A stretch of DNA of 17,183 nt from Pseudomonadota bacterium (GTDB taxonomy: Bacteria > Pseudomonadota > Alphaproteobacteria > Rhizobiales > Hyphomicrobiaceae), in the NCBI GenBank assembly GCA_021813195.1, contig JAKALI010000032.1, positions 1-17,183 on the forward strand. The letters are read 5' to 3'. Positions 14,337-17,183 of this stretch are shown piece after piece. Below the pieces are notes generated by a model. It searched no databases. It was not told where the DNA came from and saw only the letters and a list, made by a program, of their open reading frames with translations. The stretch's first letter is position 1. The number at the start of each line of letters is the position of its first letter. A program made the position numbers and the translations under genes.

Positions 14337-15119
14337 ATGGCACACTGCGCGCAATCCGCCTACGTCCAGGCCCGGCTTCAGGCTCGGCACGGCGAGCGTC
14401 CGACAGACGGCGACTGGCTGCAGCTTGAGGGTGCGCGAACGGTGGATGCATTTCTCGAGCGGACCGGCGCGATGGGACTTGTCCGCTTTACGGAGCGGAT
14501 CGGCGATTCGAGGGATACCCATGTCGTCGAGCTGCGCCTGAGAGAAGCGCGTCGCGCCTATGTCGCCGAGGTGGCGGACTGGATGCCGCCGTCGTGGAGG
14601 CGCGCGACGCTGTGGGCGGGCTATCTGCCGGAGTTGCCCGCCATATCCCACCTCATTGCCGGCAAGCCCGTTCCGAACTGGATGCGCGCCGACCCATTGC
14701 TGGCGCTGCTCGCTGATGCAACGCAAGCCGATCGTTCCGATCTGCTTGCCGACATCGGCTTTGCGCCGCTCGGCCTGGTTGACCGCGAGCCGGTCCGCAT
14801 TGCCGAAATATGGATTGCGCAATGGCGTGCGCTGTGGCCGACGATGACCCGCAACGAACGCGACCATCTCCAGCGGCTCCTCGATTTCAGCTTGCGCCAC
14901 GTCCGCGCCGCTCGGGCTTCGGCAAAGAACATCGTTGAGCCCCCCTCATCCCGACAGCAGCTATCCATTGCAATGATACGACTTTTCCGGGCCGCGCGTG
15001 CGACGCCAGCTTCTGCCTTCGCGCATCTGGCTCTCGTCGCACTCGACATAGAACGGTTGCGCGGCGGCCTCGTTCGGCGTCTCGTGCTCCAGGGCAACGG
15101 GGCGAGCGAGGCCGCATGA
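14337..15119 (+). CDS. ntpC: V/A-type ATPase subunit C (central-stalk socket, V0 d-type)
   Basis: This 260-residue protein starts MAHCAQSAYVQARLQARHGE and is helical, with a regular pattern of W and LP residues (WMPPSWRRATLWAGYLPELP, NWMRADPLLALLADA) as in bacterial V-type subunit C proteins. Subunit C caps the K ring and couples it to the central stalk. The frame is open upstream to 14133, but that part has no family similarity and overlaps the repeat region, so I use ATG 14337. An in-frame GTG at 14319 with AGGA about 8 nt upstream is a good alternative. Its end overlaps the subunit I gene by ATGA. The sequence is divergent; the call leans on the certain neighbour. Confidence 0.7.
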   Translation: MAHCAQSAYVQARLQARHGERPTDGDWLQLEGARTVDAFLERTGAMGLVRFTERIGDSRDTHVVELRLREARRAYVAEVADWMPPSWRRATLWAGYLPELPAISHLIAGKPVPNWMRADPLLALLADATQADRSDLLADIGFAPLGLVDREPVRIAEIWIAQWRALWPTMTRNERDHLQRLLDFSLRHVRAARASAKNIVEPPSSRQQLSIAMIRLFRAARATPASAFAHLALVALDIERLRGGLVRRLVLQGNGASEAA

Positions 15120-16999
15120 GTCTGAGGCCTGCCACCGCAAGCTGGTTCGAGATGGTCACGCGACGCAAGGACGTGAGCCGGGCCGTTGCATGCCTCGCGC
15201 GAACCGGAGCAGTCGAACTCGAAACTGGCGAGGAAGTACCTAGCCGATATGCAATCGCCGATCTCGGTCGTGAGCTCAAGTCGTGGCGCGATCTCCGCCG
15301 TCGCTACGCGGTCTACTGGCCCAAGGCGGGTGTGGTCGATGACCTCGATGCCGAGATTCCGCAGCAACTGGCTTGGGCGGTGGGGCAGCTCGACTTGTGG
15401 CAAAAGCAGGCCGATCCGATCATCGAACGATTGGAGCGGATCGACGTCGAGGTGAAGGAGTTGTCGCTGCTCGCCGACGCGCTGCATCGAGGAGGAGCCG
15501 AGCTGCCGCCGCTCGACCTGCTGGCAAATCCAGGAACGCGGATCGTGTCGAGACTCGTCGCCTATCCCGGTTCCGATGGCCCGAAGGAATTGCCGGCGGT
15601 GTTGGTGCGGCGTATCGAGGCGCCGGCGACGACCTTCTTTCTGGCCATCGGCCGAGCTGCCGACATCCGCGACCTCGATGCTCAGACGGCAGCATCGAAA
15701 GCAACCAATGTGCCGTTGCCTGCATGGCTGCCGGCAGGACGCGATCAGGCTATCGATGAGATAGCGCTTCGCCGAACCGAGCTCGGGCAAGAGCGCGGTC
15801 GTCTCGAGGTATCCCTATCGGAGCTCGCGGACGCGCATGATCTTCTCCGTGTGCTCGGTACCATGCGTCAGGTCGAATGGCTGAGCGTGCAGAGCGAAAA
15901 GCTGCGCACCAGCGATCGGCTCGTCTGGGTGACCGGCTGGACCAGCGATCGCCAGGGCGAGACCCTGCGTCGGGCCCTGCGCGACGACGGCGTGCGGGCG
16001 CTGGTGCGGATCGCCGACGCGCCGAGAGATCGCGATATTCCGATCGTGATGCGAAATGCGCCGTGGGTGCGCGGATTCGAGGCACTGGTCCGGATGCTCG
16101 GGACGCCGGCGCAGAGCGAGGCAGACCCGAGCAGTCTGCTAGCCGTCATCGCGCCGCTGCTGTTCGGGTTCATGTTCGGCGATATCGGACAAGGTCTCGT
16201 GCTGGTGGCGGCTGGCGTCGCGATGCAGAGCCGGGTGCCGTATCTGCGGATCCTGATCCCGGGTGGACTGATGGCTGCTGTCTTCGGTGCCCTGTTCGGA
16301 AGCGTGTTCGCCCGCGAGGACGTTATTCCAGCACTCTGGCTTCATCCGATCGCGCATCCGGTCGAGATACTGGTCGCCGCTCTCGCGATGGGTTCGGCGA
16401 TCCTCACGCTCGGGTTGCTGCTCGATGCCGCGCAATCCCATTGGCGCGGCGAGGCAGCGCGCTGGTGGGCCAGTAGGGCCGGTTTGACGCTGGCCTATGC
16501 CGGGTTCGTTGGCTCGCCTCTGCGTTTCGAGGCAGCCTGGTTGATACCGCTCGGCGGACTCTGGTTCGTCATCGGCGCGGCGCTGCAAGGCAGGACGAGG
16601 CGTTTCGGAGAGTTTCTCGGTGCGCTCTTCGGGGCTCTGGCACAGTACATCGAGCAGGCGCTGCAACTCGCCATCAACACCGTTTCGTTCGCCCGGGTCG
16701 GAGCGTTCGCGCTCGCTCATGCCGGATTGTCCGCGGCCGTCGTCGGCGTCGCCGAAGCTGCGGGCGGCATCGGCTACTGGATCGTGCTGGTCATCGGCAA
16801 TGTCATGATCATCGCGCTCGAGGGGCTGGTCGTCGCCATCCAGACCACCCGTCTCGTGCTGTTCGAATTCTTCATCCGCTTCCTCAAGGGCGGTGGTCGA
16901 GCCTTCCAGCCGTTGGCGCCTCCCGGCGGCAACCACACCGCGGCGCCCCACGGAGCGCAGCCGGCGCACGTTCGTCACAACACCAGGAGCTTCCCATGA
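15116..16999 (+). CDS. ntpI: V/A-type ATPase subunit I (a-type stator subunit)
   Basis: This 627-residue protein forms the ion half-channels against the K ring. Residues 1-330 are the soluble N-terminal arm. From about residue 340 there are some seven hydrophobic segments, starting with the family hallmark LLFGFMFGDIGQGL. The essential channel arginine is present as R527 in NTVSFARVGAFALAHAGLS, matching the Arg of yeast Vph1 (position 735). The last helix is followed by a short Gly/Pro/His-rich tail. Its length is typical. ATG 15116 overlaps the subunit C stop (ATGA), and its own stop overlaps the K start, so translation is coupled through C-I-K. This is the firmest V-type ATPase call in the window. 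Confidence 0.95.
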   Translation: MSLRPATASWFEMVTRRKDVSRAVACLARTGAVELETGEEVPSRYAIADLGRELKSWRDLRRRYAVYWPKAGVVDDLDAEIPQQLAWAVGQLDLWQKQADPIIERLERIDVEVKELSLLADALHRGGAELPPLDLLANPGTRIVSRLVAYPGSDGPKELPAVLVRRIEAPATTFFLAIGRAADIRDLDAQTAASKATNVPLPAWLPAGRDQAIDEIALRRTELGQERGRLEVSLSELADAHDLLRVLGTMRQVEWLSVQSEKLRTSDRLVWVTGWTSDRQGETLRRALRDDGVRALVRIADAPRDRDIPIVMRNAPWVRGFEALVRMLGTPAQSEADPSSLLAVIAPLLFGFMFGDIGQGLVLVAAGVAMQSRVPYLRILIPGGLMAAVFGALFGSVFAREDVIPALWLHPIAHPVEILVAALAMGSAILTLGLLLDAAQSHWRGEAARWWASRAGLTLAYAGFVGSPLRFEAAWLIPLGGLWFVIGAALQGRTRRFGEFLGALFGALAQYIEQALQLAINTVSFARVGAFALAHAGLSAAVVGVAEAAGGIGYWIVLVIGNVMIIALEGLVVAIQTTRLVLFEFFIRFLKGGGRAFQPLAPPGGNHTAAPHGAQPAHVRHNTRSFP

Positions 17000-17183
17000 A
17001 CACCCATCTGCGCATCATCGGCGCCCTCACCGTGGCCGGATCGGTGGTCGCCGCCGGCATGACGTTTCTGCTCATGCACGGATCACCGGCGGCGGCAGCG
17101 GAGGCTGCCGCCGCCATGCCTGCTCAATCGCCTGCGGTCGCGCAGTGGGCCATGATGGCGGCGCCGATCGCCGCTGGGCTGTC
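16996..17183 (+). CDS. ntpK: V/A-type ATPase proteolipid subunit K (partial, runs off the window)
   Basis: Only the first 62 residues are present. They contain one hydrophobic helix (IIGALTVAGSVVAAGMTFLL), an Ala-rich linker (PAAAAEAAAAMPAQSP) and the start of a second hydrophobic segment (WAMMAAPIAAGL). The small size so far, position directly after subunit I and AGGAG before the ATG fit the membrane-ring subunit K. The ion-binding glutamate lies beyond the edge, so H+ versus Na+ specificity cannot be read. The Ala-rich linker before the conserved GLA/GIG-type helix could mean an extra N-terminal helix or signal-like segment. Confidence 0.75.
   Translation, partial: MNTHLRIIGALTVAGSVVAAGMTFLLMHGSPAAAAEAAAAMPAQSPAVAQWAMMAAPIAAGL

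Noticed and set aside
14621..15790. 389-codon antisense open frame across subunits C and I
   Set aside because: Arg/Ser-rich shadow of two well-supported + strand genes.

Overview
The window is GC-rich and tightly packed, with frequent ATGA start/stop overlaps. The neighbourhood suggests an alphaproteobacterium of the order Hyphomicrobiales (Bradyrhizobium/Rhodopseudomonas-like). The main clue is a short intergenic repeat at about 14097-14160 that looks like the REP-type repeats scattered through those genomes. The taxonomic call is inference from memory; no database was searched.

Region 1 (about 228-4741, + strand) is a complete phosphite-oxidation operon, ptxABCDE. It encodes a phosphonate/phosphite-type ABC importer (ATPase, periplasmic binding protein, permease), an NAD-dependent phosphite dehydrogenase with its active-site residues in place, and a LysR regulator. 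A two-repeat Pho-box-like site lies upstream, which would make phosphite use a response to phosphate starvation.

Region 2 (about 4850-8816) is a scarred accessory segment. It begins with a decayed, truncated IS3-family element. A 2OG-Fe(II) oxygenase follows on the - strand. Next, also on the - strand, is a three-gene operon (MerR regulator, carboxymuconolactone-decarboxylase-like protein, secreted NHL-type propeller) with a textbook 19-bp-spacer MerR promoter. This cassette sits between two roughly 77-bp direct repeats. Each repeat carries a copy of the 3' end of the next gene, a truncated PPDK. A relic of a second oxygenase gene abuts one repeat.

Region 3 (about 8774-13338, - strand) holds three genes read in the order PstB-type ATPase, a large protein with a C-terminal PhoU/DUF47-like domain and an unrecognised N-terminus, and a pyruvate-phosphate-dikinase-like protein. 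The last has the ATP-grasp and phosphohistidine domains but no PEP/pyruvate domain. No PstS, PstC, PstA or Pit gene is present here.

Region 4 (about 13816 to the right edge, + strand) is the start of a V/A-type ATPase operon in the order H-like, C, I, K (K is cut by the window end). It is transcribed divergently from the PstB-DUF47-PPDK set across a roughly 480-bp intergenic region with a large concentric inverted repeat.

The most interesting candidate for an undescribed system is region 3 plus its V-type ATPase neighbour. It combines a Pi-transport-type ATPase without a transporter, a PhoU-like fusion and a self-phosphorylating histidine protein without an acceptor domain, next to a rotary ion pump. 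No tRNA, rRNA or CRISPR array was seen.
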